From: Leptolyngbya sp. FACHB-261
GTDB lineage: Bacteria; Cyanobacteriota; Cyanobacteriia; FACHB-261
Assembly (NCBI RefSeq): GCF_014696065.1
Contig: NZ_JACJPL010000016.1
Coordinates: forward strand, 53,814 to 117,813
DNA length: 64,000 bases
Direction of reading: 5' to 3'
This document shows positions 48,801 through 57,486 of the stretch, piece by piece. Within the stretch, counting starts at the first letter, position 1; every line of letters begins with the position of its first letter. Position numbers and translations under genes: made by a program. Under the pieces are notes generated by a model that was not told the origin of the DNA, did no database searches, and saw only the letters and a list, made by a program, of their open reading frames with translations.

Positions 48801-48936
48801 CCGTGAGATTCTGGCGATACATTTTAGTGGGATGATGTGTCGCTAAAAAAATGTGATCTTCCGGTTGAGTCGCCTCGACATCCATGACTTGGCGAACCAT
48901 ATCTGTTTTCCAGCATACATACTTGCTGAATGTCAT
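45808..48936 (-). CDS. dpdH: P-loop ATPase DpdH
   Basis: 1,042 residues. Walker A G-T-S-G-T-G-K-S at residues 75-82 and a Walker B-like LILLIEDFAKL near 310, so a STAND/AAA-like or ORC-like ATPase. A Cys cluster C-L-D-C-x5-C near residue 430 may bind zinc or an iron-sulphur centre. The C-terminal half is helical with coiled-coil segments. Probably the motor or signalling hub of the restriction complex. Overlaps dpdG by four bases and dpdI by seven. Confidence 0.78.
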   Translation of the reverse strand: MTFSKYVCWKTDMVRQVMDVEATQPEDHIFLATHHPTKMYRQNLTEAQSRIPYDGERLLKDFLETPDFAFVPILGTSGTGKSHLIRWLYTRLKGIRKEPHYRVLLIPKVGTNLRDILERILTGIEGSEFDEYRSRLRQATNTLTEAEAREQLLANLAISVGLSGKSNISYLSEIEYEVAKGLPDLLRDPYFTEQFWLKPKGIIERLVTHILGTQNRVEDVEERRGFSVEDLPTGILNRERASEKARDFYTHLDNDFIPKQEVVEWLNRHLDAAIAKVLNLGREDLQRLMLDVRRALARQGVELILLIEDFAKLQGIDREVLEAVLARPQQIEGEPLCAMRTALACTTGYFQGLIDTVRTRTDFSVNLDIETVDEQSLVTQTDVQQLASRYLNAARLSNEEIQAWLRDTDEETGQPYHSVPNACLDCDYRPACHAGFGQIDGVGLYPFNAKAIERMRARVNTGVFNPRTLIKNVLRYILEYHRSDLEEGRFPSPLLLAHFRGSPLSTIITQNIKSTDTPDNASRREALLNLWTDGSELCDLPPEVHAAFDLRPLGIQVQKPVITTTSTRAKTVTATFVVTPTTVTPTTPVVEAIGTVSLPTKLAEQLQALDEWRTGTPLPQLVAQALRPLVFDAINTRTDWAAALLLRNQFVEKAFKSTNIVFRNDFKGRNASSSDNASLRLTKGINLILPAEDSDLGDTTFTLQAILLYHHYKHWRFDNGAAYFRTYARKLEEWSNFVLSEIPKIPAKSSTVLDPVPAVVELLAIASRMAGRSTESLEKRINAIFMDLEKVDVAHRADSWQKLFNTLKKHQPKLREILDARIPCTKGGSTRLQVIDTAQLLTPLNEIVKDWQPKVNVSEVSINPPFDVIGETRKAVDTLLDQAVREEQERQLAFYQQVVQELGEDFSKQNIISSLEQAVAQAKNAGVFRSPNSASLEAAINDFRGAQLNAYLKSMRDIQGEEDIGVLLSQLSTISPKPVEILSNFLKQAKEFLGRSLTAATTEIENLRATGSSDLESTYLATENSLQELQNLANEIKGEAQC

Positions 48937-49856
48937 GACTGTCCTCCATTTGTTTTACTGCCAAGCCACGTAATATGGGAGATACCTGGATCTCCAAAGC
49001 CAGCGGTTAATAGCAATACTGGTGCATCTGAAAGTTTCTCTAGCCTAATGCTTCCTTCATCTTCTAAACGACGTAGAGCAATTGACGTGACACCTGAAAG
49101 ATGATTTGGTTCTCTTAATTCAATTTGCTGTTCGATTTCCTCACGAAACTGACCTGTCTCAAATATGGGACAGTATTTTCCCAGTCGATTAATGAATTCT
49201 GCTAAAGGGAGTTGCTGGTTAACTTGGTTATTAAATAGTCGTTTCAGGTTATACCTCAGATAAACTGTAGGATCTGGAACTAAGACTGGTTTTTTGGACA
49301 AAGAATTTCGCCAACAAAATCCTAAATAACAACTCCAATCCTCAAACTGTCCATAACGAGTATCATTAAGTTCAAGTAATCCATCGCCAACTTGTTGACG
49401 TAATTGTGTCTCTGTCTCTTCCCAGTTTCCAGGTGCATCATAAAAATTCTGAGCTAAATACCAAGCTATAACTCTGGCAAAATCGTGATTTTCGCAATTG
49501 TCTGGCGACAGAAAAAGATTGACAACAATAGACGGCAATGAATCTTTTTTATTGATTTCTGGATTAAGCTTGATACTCGCATCGTCCTCAATCAGAAGTC
49601 CCATATTAATACACTGTCTGGTAACAGCTTTAATCATTTTATGAGGATCTTTCTTAATTTCCTCTTCTGGTATCTCATCAAGATTACTGGAAACATCTTG
49701 TTTCTTTTTGTTTAGGCTCATCAAAAGACTTATAGGAGACAGAACTTGATAAAGCTTCTCTCGATTCTCTTGATGACCTTTAGCCTTGATGAGATAGTTG
49801 TAAATTCCAATGACACGACTGGGAACTGTGTAGGCACCTTCCTTTAAAACACTCAT
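48933..49856 (-). CDS. dpdG: DpdG-like protein
   Basis: About 307 residues from the ATG at 49856, which gives the same four-base ATGA overlap with dpdF seen elsewhere in the operon. Starts MSVLKEGAYTVPSRVIGIYNYL, possibly a winged-helix. The middle is polar (KKKQDV..EEEIKKD) and the end has hydrophobic strands. No catalytic motif. Assigned by position between the RecQ-like helicase and the ATPase. Confidence 0.7.
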   Translation of the reverse strand: MSVLKEGAYTVPSRVIGIYNYLIKAKGHQENREKLYQVLSPISLLMSLNKKKQDVSSNLDEIPEEEIKKDPHKMIKAVTRQCINMGLLIEDDASIKLNPEINKKDSLPSIVVNLFLSPDNCENHDFARVIAWYLAQNFYDAPGNWEETETQLRQQVGDGLLELNDTRYGQFEDWSCYLGFCWRNSLSKKPVLVPDPTVYLRYNLKRLFNNQVNQQLPLAEFINRLGKYCPIFETGQFREEIEQQIELREPNHLSGVTSIALRRLEDEGSIRLEKLSDAPVLLLTAGFGDPGISHITWLGSKTNGGQS

Positions 49857-52384
49857 AATCCTAGCTCCCCGCAAAGAAATTCAAAGTAGAAGTTACGACC
49901 ATTGAAAACATCTTTGAGTTGGCGATGATTAGCAGTTGGATCAGGCGTATTTTCTGGTAGAAGGATGATGCGAGGAACTCCCATCTCCGGTGCTAAGAGA
50001 TATCGAACTGACAGAGGCTTGCCCTCAGCGTGAAAGATTAATGTTGGAACTTTGAACATCTGAAGGGGACGATATTCCTCAAATAGAAAAATGACATTCT
50101 TGCCTGATTGTTTAGTAAAGGCTTTATGTAGTGCTGTGGGTGCAACAACATTTTGAATCCCTTGATTAATCAACCACTTAAAAAGGCGATCGCGATTACG
50201 CTCTGATCGTTTATCTTCAAATGCTGAGTAAAACACAAGCAGCAGTGATTCTCCATCCAACAACTTTTGAAGCGGTTCATCTAAGCAGAAGCTTGGCTTA
50301 TCCCATACAGGTGCTGGTAATGGAATGCCGCCAGCAAACGGTTCAACTCCTTGCGCTCGGCAAACCGGGCAACCACCACACGATCGCTCCACATGAACTC
50401 GGTTGCGGTAAGGTGACTCACGTGCTGGGATACTGTACGTTTCTGAGAAGATTTCAGAGATACATTGTTGAGGTCGTAATGCCTCTCGCATGAGCTTTAG
50501 AGTGCGTTCAGCCCACCACTGGCGTTGACTACGGGCGGGTTCGACGAACTGATTCCATGTCTCGGGGGATAAGTGAGCATCGTTTAGAATCTTGACCGTG
50601 CGTAGGCTTCGATGGTGCTCAAGAGCCTTTTTATAGGCTTCCTCTGAATCAAAATTTGTTCGTTGAGGGGGTGGTTCTGCGTCAATTTCAAGCAAACCAG
50701 CCCGGCTCATCAACGTTAGTGTCCGGATGTTCCAGTCCTGGTTGCCTGTGCTAGATGGATCGAGGTCGAGGTTGTAGGACGGTAGGACGTTGATAGGCAC
50801 CTGAAATCGCCCATCAGGTAGCCGTGATTTTCGAGCGAACATTTCTTCCCAGCGGCTTCTACCTTTCTCGGATGAAATGTAGGTAATTTCGTTCAGGTTG
50901 AAGGCTACATCATAGTCTGACTGGGTATATAGCGTTAGGGATAGAGTTGCCTTCCCATCTCTGCCCCCTCGCCCAACTTCTTGATAGAAGCGATCGATGG
51001 TTTCAGGAATACACACATGAATAACAGCGCGAACATCCGGTAAATCTACCCCTAAACCAAACGCTGAAGTTGCTACGACAACATCGATTTGTCGATTTCT
51101 CCAAGCCTCTAGAAGTTGCCAACGGTCTTGCTGCTTCGATTTGCCAGTCATCTTCGCAATACGCTTGAAGCCTGCACGCTGAAGCTCGCTGTACCAACGA
51201 TCCACATCTGCTACTTTGCTGCCATAAATGATGAGTGGACGCGGGAGATTATGCAGCGCTTCAATTAAACGCTGTCGTCTTTCTTCCCAACTGGAACACC
51301 AGGCAAACCAATAGGCAGGCTCTGGTCGCAATTGAACTGATGAGACAACCTGGAAAGTCCCCGGTTGCCCAAACAGTGTTTCTAACGTGTCCAGACAGGA
51401 TTCAGTAACCGTCGCGGTTAGTAGTAGTGTTGGAAATGATGTCAGACGCAGCAGATCTCTGCGGAATCCAGCGAGTTCCTGAAATTCAGGGCGAAACTCG
51501 TCTCCCCATTGCTCAACGATGTGAGCCTCGTCTATGATGAAATATCTGAGAAACTCCTGCCGTGCTGCTTGATAAACGCTGGGCGACAGCGACTCAATCA
51601 AGCCCTCTGGAGAGGTGAAAATAATCGACTGGGTTCCTTGACGGATGCGATCGCGAATTTCATCACGGCGTTCCTGTCCATCTATAGAATTATCGCTGTA
51701 GTAAGCAGTAGCATAGCTGATTCCAGTTTTTTCCCGAAATGCTCGTTCTTGATCAATTGCTAATGCCACCGTCGGGACAACTACGATTGTGACCCCCACT
51801 GGATCTGATCTTAATTGGGCTGGTAAGTGGGCACACAAGCTTTTCCCAGAACCCGTTGGTAAATTAACAACTAGCGTAGCTCCTGGAGGAGACGTCAGAA
51901 TTGCTCGAACGGCTTCGCGTTGTCCCACACTCTGATAGGTTTCATGCCCTAACAGCGATAAAAAGGGGTCACCAATTACTGAGGAATTATTGCGGCGTTT
52001 TGCTTTGTTCTCTGAGAGAGGAGGTTCAGGAGAAGCTGTCTCTGAATCTGATAACCATTCTGGCTTCCAAGGACGAGCGCTCAACACAAAGAAATCAGGT
52101 TTTTCAGTCAAAACATCCATGCTGCTTAGTTCCCAGACTTTTCGGTGTGTTGGGAAGGGTAGTGTTCGAGGCACCTTGATTGTTGGTGAAACACCCCCTT
52201 GCAGTTCCGCTTCATGCCTTAATACGTGCCTAATTAATGCAACAGTATCGCCAATACCAAGTTGGGCAGTGGAGTTTTCTAAAGCATTAAGCAAACGCTG
52301 TTGGCAAGACTCAAAACCTGTTAGATCATCCAGATTAAGGTTGGAAGCTTGGCTGAGATAGTCGTAAATTTTCTGAAAACTCAT
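49853..52384 (-). CDS. dpdF: RecQ-like helicase DpdF
   Basis: 843 residues. Walker A P-T-G-S-G-K-S (176-182), DEAH (285-288) followed by the RecQ-like aromatic region VEQWGDEFRPEFQEL, SAFGLGVDLPDVRAVIH and motif VI QEVGRGGRDG. A C-G-G-C-P-V-C cluster in the C-terminal third could be a metal site like the RecQ zinc domain. A 170-residue N-terminal extension is unassigned. Unwinds DNA in the restriction arm (inferred). Overlaps dpdE and dpdG by four bases each. Confidence 0.85.
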   Translation of the reverse strand: MSFQKIYDYLSQASNLNLDDLTGFESCQQRLLNALENSTAQLGIGDTVALIRHVLRHEAELQGGVSPTIKVPRTLPFPTHRKVWELSSMDVLTEKPDFFVLSARPWKPEWLSDSETASPEPPLSENKAKRRNNSSVIGDPFLSLLGHETYQSVGQREAVRAILTSPPGATLVVNLPTGSGKSLCAHLPAQLRSDPVGVTIVVVPTVALAIDQERAFREKTGISYATAYYSDNSIDGQERRDEIRDRIRQGTQSIIFTSPEGLIESLSPSVYQAARQEFLRYFIIDEAHIVEQWGDEFRPEFQELAGFRRDLLRLTSFPTLLLTATVTESCLDTLETLFGQPGTFQVVSSVQLRPEPAYWFAWCSSWEERRQRLIEALHNLPRPLIIYGSKVADVDRWYSELQRAGFKRIAKMTGKSKQQDRWQLLEAWRNRQIDVVVATSAFGLGVDLPDVRAVIHVCIPETIDRFYQEVGRGGRDGKATLSLTLYTQSDYDVAFNLNEITYISSEKGRSRWEEMFARKSRLPDGRFQVPINVLPSYNLDLDPSSTGNQDWNIRTLTLMSRAGLLEIDAEPPPQRTNFDSEEAYKKALEHHRSLRTVKILNDAHLSPETWNQFVEPARSQRQWWAERTLKLMREALRPQQCISEIFSETYSIPARESPYRNRVHVERSCGGCPVCRAQGVEPFAGGIPLPAPVWDKPSFCLDEPLQKLLDGESLLLVFYSAFEDKRSERNRDRLFKWLINQGIQNVVAPTALHKAFTKQSGKNVIFLFEEYRPLQMFKVPTLIFHAEGKPLSVRYLLAPEMGVPRIILLPENTPDPTANHRQLKDVFNGRNFYFEFLCGELGL

Positions 52385-55300
52385 AACCCATTTTCTTCCT
52401 CAACATCTTGAGAAGGCGCCCGCCCTGAAACAATGTAAAATCCAATAGAATCAAGTCGAATGTGAGGATGGCGAGTCCCAGTTATCAAAACCTGCTTTAA
52501 TGTACGTTCAATCTCAACTTCTAGCGCCAGCGATGTGTCTCCATTGATTTGGGCTTGCCGTTCCAAGCGAAGTTGAAGCTGCTCTAGTCGATCACCCAAC
52601 TGCTGCTCTGCTTGCGTTGCATAGTGCTGACAGCGATCGCAAAAATTAGGGTGCTGTCGCAGCAGTGATTCGGACTGTTCACGCGATGTTCGACAGAGTT
52701 TTGTCCAATCATCCCGGCTCACAAACTCATCAATGACCTGCAATCTCCCTTTGCCGAGGCTGTAGTCATGAGTCGGCTTTCGTTTATCTGAGTAGGAGCG
52801 TTGCAGGATATTTAAAAGCTGCGGATTGTCTACAACGTTCATCCGAGTATCTAAAAAGATAGTTTCTATTACTGGTGGGAAGATGGCATCCATGCGTCGC
52901 TTCAAAGCTGCTTGGCTTGCATGCTTCCAGTTGTGTTGCTGAAATACTCCATCCACTAAGGCTAAATCTGCTTCAATGACATAATCAAAGCGGAAACCTA
53001 TCCATTCCATGCCTTCCTCTTCTGACCAGGTTTCATCGTGCCGCCACATAGCAAATGCTCGCCCCCGGTCGTCCCAATGAATGTAGTCCTTTAAAGTCTC
53101 AATCAAACCTTCGCCAATACGATACAACATAGCCTCTGGGTGCTGTATTGCTTTACGCCGTTGATAGGTTCCGGGTTGGTTGATGTAGCCCTTAAAATAC
53201 TTAATCAAGTCATCAGCTGGCACTAGAGTTCTGGAAGTTCGTTTGTAGCGGACAATCCCTGGCTCATTATCATCTCGATGGCTTCTAAACATCAGGGCGC
53301 GACAAATCCACCCTTCTACAGCCTTTTGAATGTCCTGATGATGGGCATCATAGTCATCCAAAGCTTTAAAGTATTGAGTTGCGTTTTCTCCCAAAGCATC
53401 AATTTCATCGAGCGCATTTTGCTCATCAATGCTGACTTTTTCGGCAGCAATTTCCTCGTTAATTAATTGAATCGCCCCAGTGAAGCCATAGGCACCCAAC
53501 TGGAATAGAGTGGCTTCTATTTCAGGTAACTTTCTGTCTACGTAAAACTGAAGACTGGAAATCGATCCTTGAAAGATTTTAAAGCCTTCTTGCAAGAGCC
53601 GATACCATTCACCATGAATGCTGTCACTGGTATCAGCTCCTGCAAAGACAACAAACTGTAGCAAACGGTTACGCCCAATTCGATTCAGACGGCCATTCCG
53701 TTGCTCTAATCGATTAGGAGATAAAGGAAGATCAAAGTGAATCAGCCAATCGGCAAATTGCAGATTATGTCCTTCTTCGCCAGAAGTATCACAAATTAGG
53801 ACAAAACAATTGGGGTCATCTCTAAACTGATTGGTGTTCTCTTCCACCTGATCAACGGATTGCCCAATTCGATAACTGGCAATCGACTGCCTTCCAAATA
53901 CGCTCGACAATTGTTGCACTAGTTCCTGGCAGGTATGGGTGAAGCTTGTGAAGACCACAATTTTGGGAGGTTTTCCCCTATGGTTCCTAACACAGTTCTT
54001 CAGAACCAGTTGAAGATGCTCGATGCGATCGCCCTCCTCAGAGGGTTGTTGAAGCACATCAAGCAGAGCTTGAAGGATCTCGACTTCACCAGGAAATTGG
54101 GGGGTTTTCAGTAATAAATCAACTGCTTCTGAGCCCAGTTCTTTGATAAGAGCGGGCAGGGCAGTACGCTTGAGCCGCGCCAGAACTACCCATTCTAAAA
54201 TCGCTAACCAAGTTCCACTAGTACAAAACAGTAGCAGAAACACTTGATGGAGGTGCTGATAGTAAGGATCACCCTCTTCTCTTGTGGCCCCGATTGCCCG
54301 GATGCGCCATTCATCTAGATACTCATGAATATTGGGCGCTCGCTCATCCAGGTCATACTCTACCTGAAGGGTTGCCCCGGATTGGTCTAATAAAACATCT
54401 TCCACAGTATCGCGTCGGTTGCGCAACATACGGCGATGGAGACGATACATATCGCTGATATGGGTGCGGATAGAGTGAATCACTCTTCCTCGCTCAATTA
54501 AATCAACCTTCGGTGAGCTTAGAAGAGATTCAAGTCGCTCAGCCAGAGCTAATAGACGAGGATCTCGGGCAAAAAGGCTCCGCAAGTTACCAAGACTCTT
54601 TTTAAGAACAAAGGGCGAGGCACTCTCCTTGAAGGAAAGGAGTACTCGACCAACATCCTGACGCAAGTGAACACGCTCTTTGAAACCTGCAACATCGTCA
54701 AGGCGGTATGTGGTTGGGTCAAGAAGATGCAACATCGCTAAAAAAGTCTGCTCATGGTTGAGCGCAGGTGTGGCAGAAAGAAGTAAAAGGCGGTCTGCTT
54801 TGTGTGCAAGCCCCTGGGTGATTGCAAAGCACTTCTGCTGTTGTGGATCAGTGGATTGTGCTAGCGCAGCAATATGCTGCGCTTCATCTAGAATCAGGAA
54901 GTTAGGTGAGGTAGCACAGTGATAAGTAGGAAGGTCCTCAACTGTGAGCAGTTTTACTTCGTCAGTCAAATGAAATTTGCTTTCTAACTCCTGCTGCCAT
55001 TGCTTAAGCAAAGGACGAGGAACAACCACTACTGCCTGCCCATTAGGCTCATCCAACAGGTATTGCCGCAAAATTGTCCCTGCTTCGATTGTCTTACCCA
55101 ATCCAACTTCATCTGCCAGTAGATATCTCTGTACTGGGTCCTCTAAAACCCGCCTCACTACTTCAACTTGGTGCCTGTATAATTCAATGCTGGCCGAGAA
55201 AAGCCCAGGCATCCCGCGACTAACTGCACGTTGCTCAATGAGACAGCGAACAAAAGCAGAGCGAAGAGCATGGAAAAAGGGTGTTTCCTGCCCCTTCATG

Positions 55301-55689
55301 ATAAGAACTTCAATGGGATCCTCAATAGGGAGATCACAACGGACGTAAACCTCTTCTGCAGTAGCGTAGCAAAACCTCTTATTAGGTAGATGAACTTCGT
55401 AGCGGCAATCTTCACTGTGCCAAGTAGAAATTCTGCCCACTTGCCAGGTCTCATGTTCTTCCAATCTGAGATAGCAACGGGTATGACGCTGAAGAAAGAT
55501 CAGCTCAAGCGAGCGTAGAGGAACCGTTGAGTAGATAAAATTCTCAAAAGAACAAAAGTATTCTACACAAGCATCCGAGCCAAAAATTTGTGTGATCTTT
55601 CCTATGCCAAGGGTGTTGTCCCGAGAACGGACAAAGTTCCCGGCTTCTATTGAGTTAGAATTTTCACATGGAGTGGCTAGAGAACACAT
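52381..55689 (-). CDS. dpdE: SNF2-family helicase DpdE
   Basis: 1,102 residues. A Swi2/Snf2 (RapA-like) ATPase: D-E-V-G-L-G-K-T at 193-200, DEAQ at 268-271, LLLLSATP, and the C-terminal ICDTSGEEGHNLQFADWLIHFD and RLEQRNGRLNRIGR. The N-terminal 120 residues have beta-rich repeats of the Tudor/SH3 type seen in RapA-like proteins. A Cys pair (C-D-R-C) lies near the C-terminus. First gene of the eight-gene operon E-F-G-H-I-J-K-D. Likely moves along DNA and senses the modification state, but that is inferred. Confidence 0.87.
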   Translation of the reverse strand: MCSLATPCENSNSIEAGNFVRSRDNTLGIGKITQIFGSDACVEYFCSFENFIYSTVPLRSLELIFLQRHTRCYLRLEEHETWQVGRISTWHSEDCRYEVHLPNKRFCYATAEEVYVRCDLPIEDPIEVLIMKGQETPFFHALRSAFVRCLIEQRAVSRGMPGLFSASIELYRHQVEVVRRVLEDPVQRYLLADEVGLGKTIEAGTILRQYLLDEPNGQAVVVVPRPLLKQWQQELESKFHLTDEVKLLTVEDLPTYHCATSPNFLILDEAQHIAALAQSTDPQQQKCFAITQGLAHKADRLLLLSATPALNHEQTFLAMLHLLDPTTYRLDDVAGFKERVHLRQDVGRVLLSFKESASPFVLKKSLGNLRSLFARDPRLLALAERLESLLSSPKVDLIERGRVIHSIRTHISDMYRLHRRMLRNRRDTVEDVLLDQSGATLQVEYDLDERAPNIHEYLDEWRIRAIGATREEGDPYYQHLHQVFLLLFCTSGTWLAILEWVVLARLKRTALPALIKELGSEAVDLLLKTPQFPGEVEILQALLDVLQQPSEEGDRIEHLQLVLKNCVRNHRGKPPKIVVFTSFTHTCQELVQQLSSVFGRQSIASYRIGQSVDQVEENTNQFRDDPNCFVLICDTSGEEGHNLQFADWLIHFDLPLSPNRLEQRNGRLNRIGRNRLLQFVVFAGADTSDSIHGEWYRLLQEGFKIFQGSISSLQFYVDRKLPEIEATLFQLGAYGFTGAIQLINEEIAAEKVSIDEQNALDEIDALGENATQYFKALDDYDAHHQDIQKAVEGWICRALMFRSHRDDNEPGIVRYKRTSRTLVPADDLIKYFKGYINQPGTYQRRKAIQHPEAMLYRIGEGLIETLKDYIHWDDRGRAFAMWRHDETWSEEEGMEWIGFRFDYVIEADLALVDGVFQQHNWKHASQAALKRRMDAIFPPVIETIFLDTRMNVVDNPQLLNILQRSYSDKRKPTHDYSLGKGRLQVIDEFVSRDDWTKLCRTSREQSESLLRQHPNFCDRCQHYATQAEQQLGDRLEQLQLRLERQAQINGDTSLALEVEIERTLKQVLITGTRHPHIRLDSIGFYIVSGRAPSQDVEEENGL

Positions 55690-55961
55690 TTATTTAGCAC
55701 GTTGACTTGTGCTTCTATAGGAGTACAAACATTCTAAAATATTAAGATTTTGTTTCTGATTACTGGAACTTCAACATTTTATTTTGAACTATTTAAAATG
55801 CAGAAAGCATAGAACTCCTTTAAAATTATTTCAGCTCCAGAAGTTTCACTAAACAGTGCTCCTCAGATAGTGCAATTATTCCTTACACTATAAGTGCGCT
55901 GCTGATCTAGAAACAAAACTGAAAATAGTGCGTTGCCAAAAGCAAGCCTACTCTTCATTCA
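55690..55961. other. AT-rich region upstream of dpdE
   Basis: 272 bases, markedly AT-rich, between the dpdE start and the small regulator gene. It should hold the dpd operon promoter, but I cannot choose one -10/-35 pair with confidence. Confidence 0.4.
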
Positions 55962-56210
55962 CTATAAATCCGTCATTTTTTTACCTCCCATTCTTTCGCG
56001 AGCCAGTTTTCGATGCTCCAATAAATCACTCAAAAGTTTGGATTGCTTCCCAGAGTTTTCCCAATCTTTAATGAATTGCTGCAAGGCAACGTTGACCATA
56101 TCTTGTATCGCCGGCGTAGCACTTTGATAACGCGGCTCAAGGGAGTGTCTAATCCGGCGTAGAGATTCGTAGAGTGCGTCTGGAACACGAACGACTTTAG
56201 GTTGAGGCAA
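55962..56210 (-). CDS. Small RHH-like protein, candidate dpd regulator
   Basis: 82 residues from a TTG start; no ATG exists after the upstream in-frame stop. KVVRVPDALYESLRRIRHSL has the strand-plus-helix look of ribbon-helix-helix proteins and the rest is helical and basic at the end. It lies between the restriction operon and dpdB, divergent from dpdB across a 91-base gap with a palindrome. It is either an antitoxin-like regulator or a controller of the dpd genes. Confidence 0.5.
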   Translation of the reverse strand: MPQPKVVRVPDALYESLRRIRHSLEPRYQSATPAIQDMVNVALQQFIKDWENSGKQSKLLSDLLEHRKLARERMGGKKMTDL

Positions 56211-56271
56211 GGTTTTTGATGATTTACTGACCTAACCCAGCATTGTAGTGATTTTGCTAGGAAGGCTGCTA

Positions 56272-56290
56272 GCATGTATACATGCATACA
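56272..56290. promoter_or_regulatory. Perfect 14-bp palindrome, candidate operator upstream of dpdB
   Basis: GCATGTATACATGC (56272-56285) is self-complementary, and TGTAT..ATACA (56276-56290) overlaps it. It ends 12 bases before the dpdB ATG in the gap shared with the small RHH-like gene. A repressor bound here would control dpdB. Confidence 0.55.
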
Positions 56291-56301
56291 GGGTGTTGTC
56301 A

Positions 56302-57486
56302 ATGCTGCAGTTAGTGATACGAGCCGTTCCAGTACAACGTGGCCCCCAGGGCGAGCATGTCAGCTACTTGAGCAGTCTCCCCTTCGGGGATATAACTCGG
56401 CTTCTAGCTGATGGCCGCCTCTACGTTCCTAATGAACCAGAGCTACCAGATCTCGCTCAACGTAAGACAAATCCTACACGGGTCAAGTCAATTTCTCGAT
56501 ACATTCTCGACACCTACCAAAAAGGAAGTACCTTCTTCCCCCCAATTTGTGTGAATGTTCAGCCGTCTCCTAACTATTCAGACGGCAACCTTCTTCTGCC
56601 TTACGATTCAGTTGTGTTGCGATTAACGGATGGTCAACATAGGTGCTTTGGAATCAGAAAGGCCCTTGAAGATGTCCAGTTTAACCAACCGGCTCATTTT
56701 CCTATTCTTTCTCAAATTGAAGTAGGAGTGTTGTTGTATTCGGGATTGTCCATAGAAATGGAACGTCAAGCCTTTCGTGACCAAAATCTACTAGCCCAAA
56801 GACCAGGGACATCCTTGTCATATTCTTTTGATCAACGTTCTCTAGAGGTCACGATTGCAAAATCCCTAATAGAAAGAGTCCCGTCATTCTGCAATAACGT
56901 AGAGATGTTTGAGAATGGCTTAGGAAGAAATAATGCAAAGCTCCTTACATTCTCAACTCTAGTTAAAGCTACTCAACATATGTTTCCAGGCTTAACATCT
57001 GATGATGGCTTAGAACTGCGTACCTATTGGGCAACCTGTTTTTGGACTGCGACGGCACGTAGCCTACTTGGCGATCCATGGGAAATCCAAAGTAGTAGTA
57101 AGCGAATTAAACAAAGGCAGCAATCACTATTAGGAAGTGCTGTTATTTTCCAGGCTCTAGGCTTATTAGCTTATGATCTTCAACTAGAGGGGATCTCTGC
57201 CGGAAACCTCCCTCAATGGCTCTTTAGGTTAGGAGAAATGGATTGGAGCCGTGAAAATGCACTTTGGCAATTACATGGAGTAACTACGATCGGGTCTCAG
57301 GGAGTTCCAATTCTCCAAAACACAAAAACAAGTATTGATGCAGCGCATAGGATTCTACGCGATTTCATTGGCCTTGCCTTAATGAACAGTAATCTTAGAG
57401 AGAGGACCAAGCCAGAACTTCCTGAAGGGCATCTCGCTGACCAAATCGTTGATGATCATACCGAGGATTCCACCATAACCAGTTAG
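56302..57486 (+). CDS. dpdB: DGQHR-domain protein DpdB
   Basis: 394 residues from the ATG at 56302. The GTG at 56248 would put the palindrome inside the gene. The family motif D-G-Q-H-R is at residues 110-114 after VVLRLT, with FRDQNLLAQRPGTSLSY further on. DGQHR proteins include DndB and DpdB. In Salmonella, DpdB is needed with DpdA for preQ0 insertion into DNA. It is the only plus-strand gene of the island core. Its last 92 bases overlap the end of the minus-strand TGT-like gene. Confidence 0.87.
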   Translation: MLQLVIRAVPVQRGPQGEHVSYLSSLPFGDITRLLADGRLYVPNEPELPDLAQRKTNPTRVKSISRYILDTYQKGSTFFPPICVNVQPSPNYSDGNLLLPYDSVVLRLTDGQHRCFGIRKALEDVQFNQPAHFPILSQIEVGVLLYSGLSIEMERQAFRDQNLLAQRPGTSLSYSFDQRSLEVTIAKSLIERVPSFCNNVEMFENGLGRNNAKLLTFSTLVKATQHMFPGLTSDDGLELRTYWATCFWTATARSLLGDPWEIQSSSKRIKQRQQSLLGSAVIFQALGLLAYDLQLEGISAGNLPQWLFRLGEMDWSRENALWQLHGVTTIGSQGVPILQNTKTSIDAAHRILRDFIGLALMNSNLRERTKPELPEGHLADQIVDDHTEDSTITS

